Assembly (NCBI GenBank): GCA_025353725.1 | Contig: JANXOF010000092.1 | Location: 1-64,000, forward strand | Reading direction: 5' to 3' | Length of the DNA: 64,000 nucleotides | Origin: Polyangiaceae bacterium | GTDB taxonomy: Bacteria > Myxococcota_A > Polyangia > Polyangiales > Polyangiaceae | Shown: in pieces, positions 8,593 to 15,139 of the stretch | Layout of the letters: every line of letters begins with the position of its first letter | How positions within the stretch are numbered: the stretch's first letter is position 1 | Notes under the pieces: generated by a model | Databases searched by the model: none | What the model saw: the letters and a program-made list of their open reading frames with translations, nothing else | Told to the model about the DNA's origin: nothing | Translations under genes and position numbers: made by a program

Positions 8593-9564
8593 TCAAAAAT
8601 CTAGGTCGCGGAACGTCACGTCTGGAAGGTCCTCGAGCAAGCGCGCCGGCACAGCCACGCGCGCGACGATCGATGAGCCGTCAACTCGAATCACAGCTGA
8701 TTTAAGCCACGCGCTAGACAAGGCGCCCTCGGTCGGGTCCGCCTGCGCGTATTCTTCGACAATACGCAACACCTGCATGTGTGCCCACGCGCTCGCGTCA
8801 TTGTCCTCGTACTGCAGCTGGATGACCACACCGGCTTTGCCCGGCATGAGCCTGACGGTCAACGCGTCGAGTTTTGTGGTGAGCGGCCCGAAGATTCGGT
8901 TCGTTCCCACGACCTTCCGAATGACAGACGAGCGCGCGTCGACCCGCATGGACGCGAGCGCTTGCCTATCGGTGTCGCGGGTGACACCGAGAACGCGCCC
9001 AGAAGGCGACGCGAATCGCTGACGCGCCCGGGCGCGTGCCGCGCCGAGGGCTGCGACCCACGTGCGGTCGGGCAGGAGAAATAGACCTCCCGAGATGCCG
9101 CTCTCCGAGTTTTCGATGCCGTACTCGACGACCCGCGTAGGAGCGTCGATACGGCGTAAAAGTGGGCGCCCACGCTCGTCGACCACCTTCGCGGGATCGA
9201 GGTGGCCGGGGACACCGCGAACGACGACGGCCATGTCTTCCGTCGACGCGTCGGTCGCCAAGCTTACGCCAACCACGAGCTCGTCGGCACCTTCGATGGC
9301 CTCGAGCGTAGTCGGCCCTCGCATCGCGCGCTGCGCCTGCGCCATCCGAAGCGCGGTTCGAAAGAGACCTCCGTAAACCGCATCGCGGCGTATCGCTTGC
9401 GGCCGAACCACGAGGTAGAGGTCCGGCGCCGCGGCAAACGCATCCTCCCATGCTGGCTCGAGCTCTTTGCGCGATACCGGATCACGCGAAGGCGGCGAGC
9501 CACAGGAAACGGGAGACGTGCTCAGCATCGCGGCGAGCGCAAGGCAAGCCAATCGAGAGGTCAT
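8593..9564 (-). CDS. Hypothetical lipoprotein, related to the one at 11725-12765
   Basis: A 323-residue predicted lipoprotein: MTSRLACLALAAMLSTSPVSC places a lipobox cysteine at residue 21. Its start codon overlaps the cmk stop codon as ATGA, so the two are probably translationally coupled. The body has an alpha/beta pattern (DLYLVVRPQAIRRD, DELVVGVSLATD, DMAVVVRGVP) that parallels the lipoprotein before aroA (ALLPGNAIALATVDG, then DVAAVVVGRFD), suggesting two diverged members of one family bracketing aroA and cmk. No enzymatic motif is evident and I do not assign a function. Confidence 0.72.
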   Translation of the reverse strand: MTSRLACLALAAMLSTSPVSCGSPPSRDPVSRKELEPAWEDAFAAAPDLYLVVRPQAIRRDAVYGGLFRTALRMAQAQRAMRGPTTLEAIEGADELVVGVSLATDASTEDMAVVVRGVPGHLDPAKVVDERGRPLLRRIDAPTRVVEYGIENSESGISGGLFLLPDRTWVAALGAARARARQRFASPSGRVLGVTRDTDRQALASMRVDARSSVIRKVVGTNRIFGPLTTKLDALTVRLMPGKAGVVIQLQYEDNDASAWAHMQVLRIVEEYAQADPTEGALSSAWLKSAVIRVDGSSIVARVAVPARLLEDLPDVTFRDLDF

Positions 9565-10289
9565 CGCGCGGATTCGGCAGCCCTTACGTGTTCGAGCATG
9601 CACGCGACGGTTTGCTCGAAAGAAAGATCCGTCGAGTCAATCAGGACTGCGCTCTCCGCACGCTTGAGCGGGGCTATGGCGCGGCCCTCGTCCTGGGCGT
9701 CCCGGCGCTGAACGTCGCGAAGCGTTTCGGAGAGCGTCGCGGTTTCGCCCTTCGCCGCGAGCTCGGCGTGCCGACGTGTCGCTCGGATCTCGGCGCTCGC
9801 CGTCAGGAAAAACTTCACTTCGGCGTCAGGGAAAACGACCGTGCCGATGTCGCGCCCCTCGAGCACCACGCCGCCCGCGCGACCCGCGACCCGCTGCAGT
9901 TCGAGGAGAACGGCCCTCACCGCACCGTGCGCCGAAACCGTGCTCGCACCTTGCGCCATATGGGGCGTTCGAATCGCTTCGGAAACGTCTTCGCCACGGA
10001 CCCGTACGCGAACGCCGACCAACGGATCCGGATCGCGCTCGAAAGAGAGCGCTCGCTCAGCCACCAGTTCTTCAGCAAACGCAGCGAGCCGAGGCGCGTC
10101 GCTCCACAGAATGCCCGCCCGCCCGGTCGCGAGCGCGACGGCGCGATACATCGCTCCGGTATCCACGAGGATAAACGCGAGAGCATCCGCAAGGCGACGC
10201 GCCACTGTGCTCTTCCCCGCACCCGCGGGGCCATCAATCGCTACGATAGGACGTCGCCGCGCGCTCACCACGTAGGTGTTACCACGCAC
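9561..10289 (-). CDS. cmk: Cytidylate kinase
   Basis: A 242-residue soluble NMP kinase that phosphorylates CMP and dCMP with ATP. The P-loop GPAGAGKST (Lys26) lies in IAIDGPAGAGKS-like context, followed by the substrate motif LVDTGAMYRAVAL, the GRDIGTVVFPDAEVKFFL nucleotide region, and the RRDAQDEGRAIAPL lid, all diagnostic of Cmk. Length is close to normal, with a short N-terminal extension (a GTG at codon 7 or 8 is an alternative start). It follows aroA by 42 bases and overlaps the next lipoprotein by 4 bases. The aroA-cmk order is widespread in bacteria. Confidence 0.96.
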   Translation of the reverse strand: MRGNTYVVSARRRPIVAIDGPAGAGKSTVARRLADALAFILVDTGAMYRAVALATGRAGILWSDAPRLAAFAEELVAERALSFERDPDPLVGVRVRVRGEDVSEAIRTPHMAQGASTVSAHGAVRAVLLELQRVAGRAGGVVLEGRDIGTVVFPDAEVKFFLTASAEIRATRRHAELAAKGETATLSETLRDVQRRDAQDEGRAIAPLKRAESAVLIDSTDLSFEQTVACMLEHVRAAESAR

Positions 10290-10331
10290 CCGCAGGCATG
10301 TCAGGTGACCTCGCTTCCTTCACGTGTTGCG

Positions 10332-11681
10332 TCAGCCAGTGGCGTCGATGCGGGCACCGAGCGCTCGAAGCGTGCCGACGAAGCGAGGAAAACTTGTTGC
10401 GATGCAGTCGCAGTCGACGATGGTCGTAGGACCTCGGGCACCCAACGCGAGCACGGCCGCCGCCATCGCGATGCGATGGTCGCCTTTGCTGTCGATGCGG
10501 GCGGGTTCCAGCGCGCCTTGCTTTCCTTCGATAGCAAGGCCGTCCGGCAGCTCTTCGCACGTAATTCCAAACGCGCGAAGGACCGTCGCCATCGTGGTAA
10601 TGCGGTCGCTCTCTTTGACGCGTAGCTCTTCGGCGTCTCGAATCAACGTCGTGCCGTGAGCTCGCGCCGCGAGGGCGCACGCAATAGGGATTTCGTCGAT
10701 CGCGCGCGGCACGATTTCGCCGCTAATCGTGATCCCGCGCAAACCTTGGTGCCACGCCGTAATTTGAGCGATGGGCTCTCCCCCCTGTTCGCCTTGCGGC
10801 ACGATTTCAATACCCGCGCCCATATGCCGCGCGATCTCGAAGATCCCCGTGCGCGTCGGGTTCGTGCCCACACCGCGAACGGTGACGCGCGAACCGGGAC
10901 AGATGTGCGCGGCCACAACGAGAAACGCCGCAGCCGAAGCGTCTCCCGGAATCTCGATGTCGAACGCAGGCATCTTCCCGCTCCACCCTGCGGGGTCGAG
11001 CTCAATCATCGTCCCCACGGTTCGTAGCGGGACGCCAAGCGCGTGAAGCATGCGCTCCGTGTGATCGCGCGAAAGCGTTGGCTCCTTGAAGTGTGTCGTC
11101 CCGTGAGCGTACAAACCCGAAAGCAAGAGTGCGCTTTTGACTTGCGCGCTCGACACCGGACTCGCGTACCCGAGCGCGCCGAGCTGCGTGCCTTCGGGCA
11201 GCGGGCTTACGACAAGCGGCGGCAACACATCACTTAGCTTCGTCGGATGGGGAGCTCCCTCGATAGACGCTCCGCGTAACCGTAGCGGTGCCACGACCCG
11301 CATCATCGGCCTTCGCATGAGCGACGCGTCGCCCGTGAGCGTCGACGCGAAGGGCTGCCCTGCCAAAATGCCCGTCAAAAGGCGCATCGTCGTGCCGGAG
11401 TTACCGCAATCGAGCTCTTTTTGCGGGGCCGTAAGGCCGAAAAGGCCCTTCCCGGTGACGCTCAGCCTCCCCTCTCCCAGATCCTCAATCTGCGCCCCCA
11501 TCGCGCGCATCGCGTTGGCGGTCGAGACGTTGTCTTCGCCGTAGGAAAATCCGCGGAGGGAGGAAACGCCCTCGCAGAGCGTGGCGAGAAGGAGAGCTCG
11601 GTGGCCGATGCTCTTGTCGGAAGGCACGGGCACACTACCGACGAGTGCACGGTCGAGGGGATGAACGACGATATCGGTCAT
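10332..11681 (-). CDS. aroA: 3-phosphoshikimate 1-carboxyvinyltransferase (EPSP synthase)
   Basis: A 449-residue enzyme of the shikimate pathway that condenses shikimate-3-phosphate with PEP. It shows the N-terminal VPSDKSIGHRALLLA motif, the DCGNSGTTMRLLTG PEP-site loop in the form typical of Bacillus-like enzymes, the DEIPIACALAARAHG strand and the ELRVKESDRI signature, then EGKQGALEPARIDSKGDHRIAM near the end. All expected catalytic motifs are present. It lies 43 bases downstream of a lipoprotein gene and 42 bases upstream of cmk, in the same run as pheA, so chorismate supply and phenylalanine synthesis are clustered. Confidence 0.97.
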   Translation of the reverse strand: MTDIVVHPLDRALVGSVPVPSDKSIGHRALLLATLCEGVSSLRGFSYGEDNVSTANAMRAMGAQIEDLGEGRLSVTGKGLFGLTAPQKELDCGNSGTTMRLLTGILAGQPFASTLTGDASLMRRPMMRVVAPLRLRGASIEGAPHPTKLSDVLPPLVVSPLPEGTQLGALGYASPVSSAQVKSALLLSGLYAHGTTHFKEPTLSRDHTERMLHALGVPLRTVGTMIELDPAGWSGKMPAFDIEIPGDASAAAFLVVAAHICPGSRVTVRGVGTNPTRTGIFEIARHMGAGIEIVPQGEQGGEPIAQITAWHQGLRGITISGEIVPRAIDEIPIACALAARAHGTTLIRDAEELRVKESDRITTMATVLRAFGITCEELPDGLAIEGKQGALEPARIDSKGDHRIAMAAAVLALGARGPTTIVDCDCIATSFPRFVGTLRALGARIDATG

Positions 11682-11724
11682 GGGAATTTCCGCTTACAAC
11701 GTTGCGATTGCGATAGAGATTCGA

Positions 11725-12765
11725 CTATTGCCCAAGGCCAAGCCATTGAGGCGCACTCGCGAGGAGTTGCCGGAGTGACTTATCGTCAACGCCGACCGTC
11801 ACCTGAACGTCGCTCTTGTCTACTTTGGTATCGAAATTTTGAATCTTGATACCGAACATGGCGAGTAGCTTCGAGTAACTCGCTCCCTGCTTCACCACGC
11901 TCGAAGCCGCCTCGGCGCTCTGCGCGTCCGCGTAGGTCAGGCTTCCGGCGACTTGCACTCCCTCTCTGAAGGTCGCGACAACACGCGTCGCTTTGAGCCC
12001 GTTGACCAGTGCGGGTGGAATCTGGCGCGTGGACTCGGGCGGCATCGGTTGCGCGGTGAAGTCACCTGCGAGCGCCAGCGCCGCCCCGGAGGTCTCGATC
12101 GTCGCTATCATCCATGCCGCGACGTCGCGTTTAACTCGCTTGTCCTTGATCCGTTCAAGGACTCGGCGAATGCCTTGTTCTGTACCCACGATGGCGCGCG
12201 TGTCCGACAGCAGCGAAAACCCGACATTGTTTAGTGTGTAGACGTCACGGCCCGCGTACTGCGACGCCACCAACGGCGCGCCGCCTTTGGTAGGCGTTTG
12301 GGTCGCCGCAAGTTGCTTGATCTTCGCGCTGTCGAAGCGCCCGACCACCACAGCCGCCACGTCAATGCCTTGGTAAGAATAGCTCCCGAGCGTCACGCGG
12401 TCGATGTCCCGCGACGCCTGAAAACCTGCCTCAGCGCCAAGGGGGATATACTTCTCGACAAGCTTTGCGAGGTCCGCGCCGAACGTTTGGCTTCCGAAGA
12501 AGGCTCGGCCGTCCACCGTGGCAAGCGCGATAGCGTTACCCGGAAGCAGCGCGAGCGCGTCTTCCATCCCTACCTCGGCTTCAGGCGACTTTACGTCGCC
12601 CTTGTCCTTGCTCGGACAGCCCGCCAGAAAGAGCGATGACGTCGATAAGGCGGACACGGCGAAAACGAAAACGACGCGCGAGAGCGCCGACCCGACGCGA
12701 CCGCTGAGACGTAAACGACGGACGAGAGGGAGGACGCCAGACTCGAATCGATGCAAGGCATTCAT
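11725..12765 (-). CDS. Hypothetical lipoprotein between pheA and aroA
   Basis: A 346-residue predicted lipoprotein. The n-region is unusually long (about 30 residues) before the hydrophobic core VVFVFAVSALSTSSLFLAGC, which puts the lipobox cysteine at residue 50; a shorter start inside this region is possible but no other ATG gives a better signal. The mature part starts with a charged linker and continues with alternating alpha/beta segments such as ALLPGNAIALATVDG and DVAAVVVGRFD. It resembles the lipoprotein at 8593-9564 in layout. Position in the aroA operon suggests co-expression, but the sequence shows no link to aromatic biosynthesis. Confidence 0.74.
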   Translation of the reverse strand: MNALHRFESGVLPLVRRLRLSGRVGSALSRVVFVFAVSALSTSSLFLAGCPSKDKGDVKSPEAEVGMEDALALLPGNAIALATVDGRAFFGSQTFGADLAKLVEKYIPLGAEAGFQASRDIDRVTLGSYSYQGIDVAAVVVGRFDSAKIKQLAATQTPTKGGAPLVASQYAGRDVYTLNNVGFSLLSDTRAIVGTEQGIRRVLERIKDKRVKRDVAAWMIATIETSGAALALAGDFTAQPMPPESTRQIPPALVNGLKATRVVATFREGVQVAGSLTYADAQSAEAASSVVKQGASYSKLLAMFGIKIQNFDTKVDKSDVQVTVGVDDKSLRQLLASAPQWLGLGQ

Positions 12766-12792
12766 GCTTAGGCCCGAGAGCCTATCAGAACG

Positions 12793-13869
12793 TCACGGCG
12801 TGGTCGTGTACGAGCCGAGCAACTTGAAGAACTTCGACTGGCGGCGCACCTCTTCGAGAGCTCCAACGATCGGGCGATCCGTCGCGTGGCCCTGCACTTC
12901 GAGGTAAAAAAGGTACTGCCAGGTTTCGCCGGGAGTCGGGCTCGACTGAATCTTGGTGAGGTTCACGCCGCGCTCGGCAAACTGCTTCAACACCTCGTGA
13001 AGCGCGCCGGGCGAGTTGCTGAGCGCGAATACGAGAGCCGTTAGGTCTCCGCCCGTTCGACTCGACGGCCGCGTTCCGACGATGGCGTAGCGCACGCCCT
13101 CATCCCCTTCGTCGCGGACGTTGCGCTTGAGAACCTCGAGGCCGTACTCGGCCGCGATCGACTCGTGGGCGAGAGCCGCGACGCGCGGGTCGGCCGCGGC
13201 AAGTTGGCACGCGCTCAAAGGCGTCTTTACTTCGACGACTTGCGCCCCGGGCAAGTCGAACGCCAAAAAGCGTTGACTGTGCGAGCGATCTTTCGCGGTT
13301 GCGTAGACTTTTTCGACCTCGGCGATAGCTCCTGCTTTGCTCGCGAGCTGAAGGTTGATGTGGGTTTCGAAGCACGCGACAATCTTCAGATCGCTTGGAG
13401 TCAGCGCGGCGATCGTCGCCTGCATGAGACCATCGGTACGTGTTTCGTAGGGGACGACGGCATAGCTCGCGCGCTGCCGCGTCACCTCGTCGACGGCTGC
13501 GGCCACCGTCTCGCACGGTGTGTACTCCGCTGCGACGCCAAACCGGGTCCGCGCGGCGGCATGCGCGAACGCGCCTTCGAGTCCGGAAAACGAAACGACC
13601 ACCGGCGCCTCGAGCGAAAAGCACGTCGCGACGATCTCACGGAAGATCTCGCGGAGCGCCTCAGGGGGCAGGTCTCCCGCGGGCGCACCCGAAACGATGG
13701 CCTCGATTTGAGCTCGCTCGGGAAGCGAGATAGGCGTGGCGAGCGACTTTCGTGCCTCCCCTACTCGCTTCGAAAGCTTCGCGCGGCGCTCGAGCGCGAC
13801 GAGAAGTTGGGCGTCTACCCTGCTGATTTCATGTCGGAGTTCTTCCACTTCGCGACGCTTTTCGGTCAT
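12793..13869 (-). CDS. pheA: Divergent bifunctional chorismate mutase/prephenate dehydratase (P-protein)
   Basis: A 358-residue protein with the three-domain P-protein layout: an AroQ-type chorismate mutase helix bundle (residues 3-85, LRHEISRVDAQLLVALERRAKL), a prephenate dehydratase-like domain (90-270) and a C-terminal ACT domain (276-350, SNSPGALHEVL). It would convert chorismate to phenylpyruvate. The dehydratase half is unusual: the family TRF motif reads VRY (259-261), VPxENSxEG reads VPYETRTDG (139-147), and the ACT ESRP motif reads QSSP. Catalysis by that half is therefore uncertain. The start at 13869 shares a CATG with the divergent gene's ATG; a GTG one codon upstream is an alternative. 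Confidence 0.85.
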   Translation of the reverse strand: MTEKRREVEELRHEISRVDAQLLVALERRAKLSKRVGEARKSLATPISLPERAQIEAIVSGAPAGDLPPEALREIFREIVATCFSLEAPVVVSFSGLEGAFAHAAARTRFGVAAEYTPCETVAAAVDEVTRQRASYAVVPYETRTDGLMQATIAALTPSDLKIVACFETHINLQLASKAGAIAEVEKVYATAKDRSHSQRFLAFDLPGAQVVEVKTPLSACQLAAADPRVAALAHESIAAEYGLEVLKRNVRDEGDEGVRYAIVGTRPSSRTGGDLTALVFALSNSPGALHEVLKQFAERGVNLTKIQSSPTPGETWQYLFYLEVQGHATDRPIVGALEEVRRQSKFFKLLGSYTTTP

Positions 13870-14455
13870 GACTACGCCGAGGCTATCACCCTTGTGCGAC
13901 GTCGACCTCCGAGGCCTTTGCGACAAGTACGAACGCATCCTCGCGCTGCGCCTCGCGCATGACCTAGCGCGTGACTCGCGGGACGCCTTCGCGGAGTCAC
14001 CTTCGCCTCAAGACGCGATGAGGGAGCTCGCTCGCCGTTTCCCTGGCGCGCTTCGGGAGCTCGATCGCTTGCCTGTTGAGGTCATCCGCACTCGGATCGA
14101 CGAGCTACGCAGCGCGCAAGAAAATCCCATGAAACGGCAGGCCTGGATGAGCGCTCAGGCACGATTTCATGCGCTTGCGCGCGGCGCTCTCGCGGCCAAG
14201 CAATGGCTGCGCGGACGCCCCTTATCAGTTGACCTGAAATGCGCGTTTTTGTGCGCGCTCGACGAGATGCCCAGCGGTAACGACGCGCGGATTTGGGCTT
14301 TTGAGCTCGAGAGCCTTGCCTCGCCCCCCCGGGGACGGCTGATGGACGTCGTTTACGCCAAGCTCGCGTCCGAGCTCGGCACGAACGCCGACCCCACGGT
14401 GAACCTCGCCTTGGCACGCGACCTCGTCTTCGCGAGGTCGTCTACTTGGACGTAG
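13868..14455 (+). CDS. Conserved-looking hypothetical protein, divergent from pheA
   Basis: A 195-residue, mostly helical soluble protein rich in Arg, Ala and Leu (KYERILALRLAHDLARDS, then a region ending GALRELDRLPVEVIRTRIDEL). I recognise no family and no catalytic motif. The frame is open further upstream inside pheA, but that part is an antisense shadow; the ATG at 13868 is the first sensible start and shares bases with the pheA start codon. There is no clear ribosome binding site. The 3' end overlaps the convergent FmdB-like gene by 14 bases. Codon use looks like that of its neighbours, so I take it as a real gene of unknown role. Confidence 0.62.
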   Translation: MTTPRLSPLCDVDLRGLCDKYERILALRLAHDLARDSRDAFAESPSPQDAMRELARRFPGALRELDRLPVEVIRTRIDELRSAQENPMKRQAWMSAQARFHALARGALAAKQWLRGRPLSVDLKCAFLCALDEMPSGNDARIWAFELESLASPPRGRLMDVVYAKLASELGTNADPTVNLALARDLVFARSSTWT

Positions 14456-14822
14456 ACGGCGTTGAACTTCCGCTCGAGCTCGAGCTCGAGCCGCTCGAGG
14501 ATGCTGCGGGGGATTGCGCGGCGGCAGGGCTTGGACTCGTAGACGCCGGGGTCACGCTGTCGCTCTTTCCACCTCCGGCCGCGGAGCCCGACGCGGAGGC
14601 GTCACTCGAACCCGACTCCGCGCTTTTGGCCTTCGACGACGGAGACGCATAGAGATCGGCGTACCAACCGCCGCCCTTGAGAATGAAGCTCCCGCCCGAG
14701 ATTTGGCGTTTCGCCGTGCTTTTCTCGCACTTCGGACAGACGTCGAGCGGGTCTGCCGAGATCTTCTGGATCTCCTCCCAAAGGTTGCCGCAGGCGGTGC
14801 AAACGTACTCGTATGTAGGCAT
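14442..14822 (-). CDS. FmdB-family zinc-ribbon protein
   Basis: A 126-residue protein whose first 45 residues are the FmdB/CxxC regulatory zinc ribbon: MPTYEYVCTACG, with cysteines 8, 11, 29 and 32 as a four-cysteine zinc site. FmdB-like proteins are small and their roles are mostly unknown; regulation of formamidase was the original proposal. From about residue 52 the chain becomes Gly-rich and then a long Ser/Ala/Pro low-complexity tail (positions 14445-14620), encoded partly by CTCGAG-like repeats. The start at 14822 is set by the conserved MPTYEY. It is convergent with, and overlaps by 14 bases, the hypothetical gene on plus. Confidence 0.9.
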   Translation of the reverse strand: MPTYEYVCTACGNLWEEIQKISADPLDVCPKCEKSTAKRQISGGSFILKGGGWYADLYASPSSKAKSAESGSSDASASGSAAGGGKSDSVTPASTSPSPAAAQSPAASSSGSSSSSSGSSTPSTSK

Positions 14823-14944
14823 AAAGCTTCGCCCACAGTGCGTCATTGGCGCGCGGTGTCAAGGGCCGGTCCACGAGATGCCCGTGTCTCGCAGCTCAGC
14901 AAGGGCTGAAAACGCTGAACATAAAGAACTGCTTGCGTGCCCGG

Positions 14945-14969
14945 GTGTTCAGCCACTACAGGTGAACAC
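14945..14969. promoter_or_regulatory. Dyad GTGTTCA-N11-TGAACAC upstream of smc
   Basis: Two perfect 7-bp inverted arms, GTGTTCA (14945-14951) and TGAACAC (14963-14969), are separated by 11 bases. A third TGAAC copy occurs nearby at about 14915-14922. The geometry (18 bases centre to centre) suits a dimeric repressor or activator. It resembles half-sites of SOS-type boxes (GTTCAG) but does not fit the published myxobacterial LexA consensus well. Confidence 0.5.
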
Positions 14970-14978
14970 TGACCGTAT

Positions 14979-15010
14979 GTGACGTGACACTATGCTCGGC
15001 GTAGCGTCAC
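14979..15010. promoter_or_regulatory. Dyad GTGACG-N20-CGTCAC upstream of smc
   Basis: GTGACG at 14979-14984 is mirrored by CGTCAC at 15005-15010. It could be an operator or form a hairpin in the leader. Arms of six bases separated by 20 can arise by chance in GC-rich DNA, so this is weak on its own. Confidence 0.3.
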
Positions 15011-15139
15011 GGTCGGTACGTTTCGTTTTTTGGGGGCGACGTGCCGCGTCAGGGGGTCTCCTCGTTCTCGTTTCCGTTTTCGTTATCCGCCTCAGCCGTG
15101 TTGTCAGCCTCAGCCCTTCTGGAAGTCGCTCGGAAAACC

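Larger units (their letters stand above)
14823..15139. other. Divergent control region between the FmdB-like gene and smc
   Basis: About 317 bases with no gene I can support. It contains two dyads (14945-14969 and 14979-15010) and three GTTCA/TGAAC half-sites. The open frame continuing upstream of the smc start (from 15041) is serine-rich and unlike an SMC N-terminus, so I treat it as leader. Confidence 0.6.

Noticed and set aside
9450-10625. A 391-codon plus frame opposite cmk and the start of its neighbours
   Set aside because: Arg-rich, no motif, and entirely antisense to clear cmk and aroA coding sequence.
14456-14640. Simple repeats (CTCGAG-like) as a possible mobile or structural element
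   Set aside because: They are explained as codons of the Ser/Ala-rich tail of the FmdB-like protein.
14941-14969. LexA/SOS box upstream of smc
   Set aside because: GTTCAG is present but the rest fits the myxobacterial LexA consensus poorly, and the symmetry is centred elsewhere.
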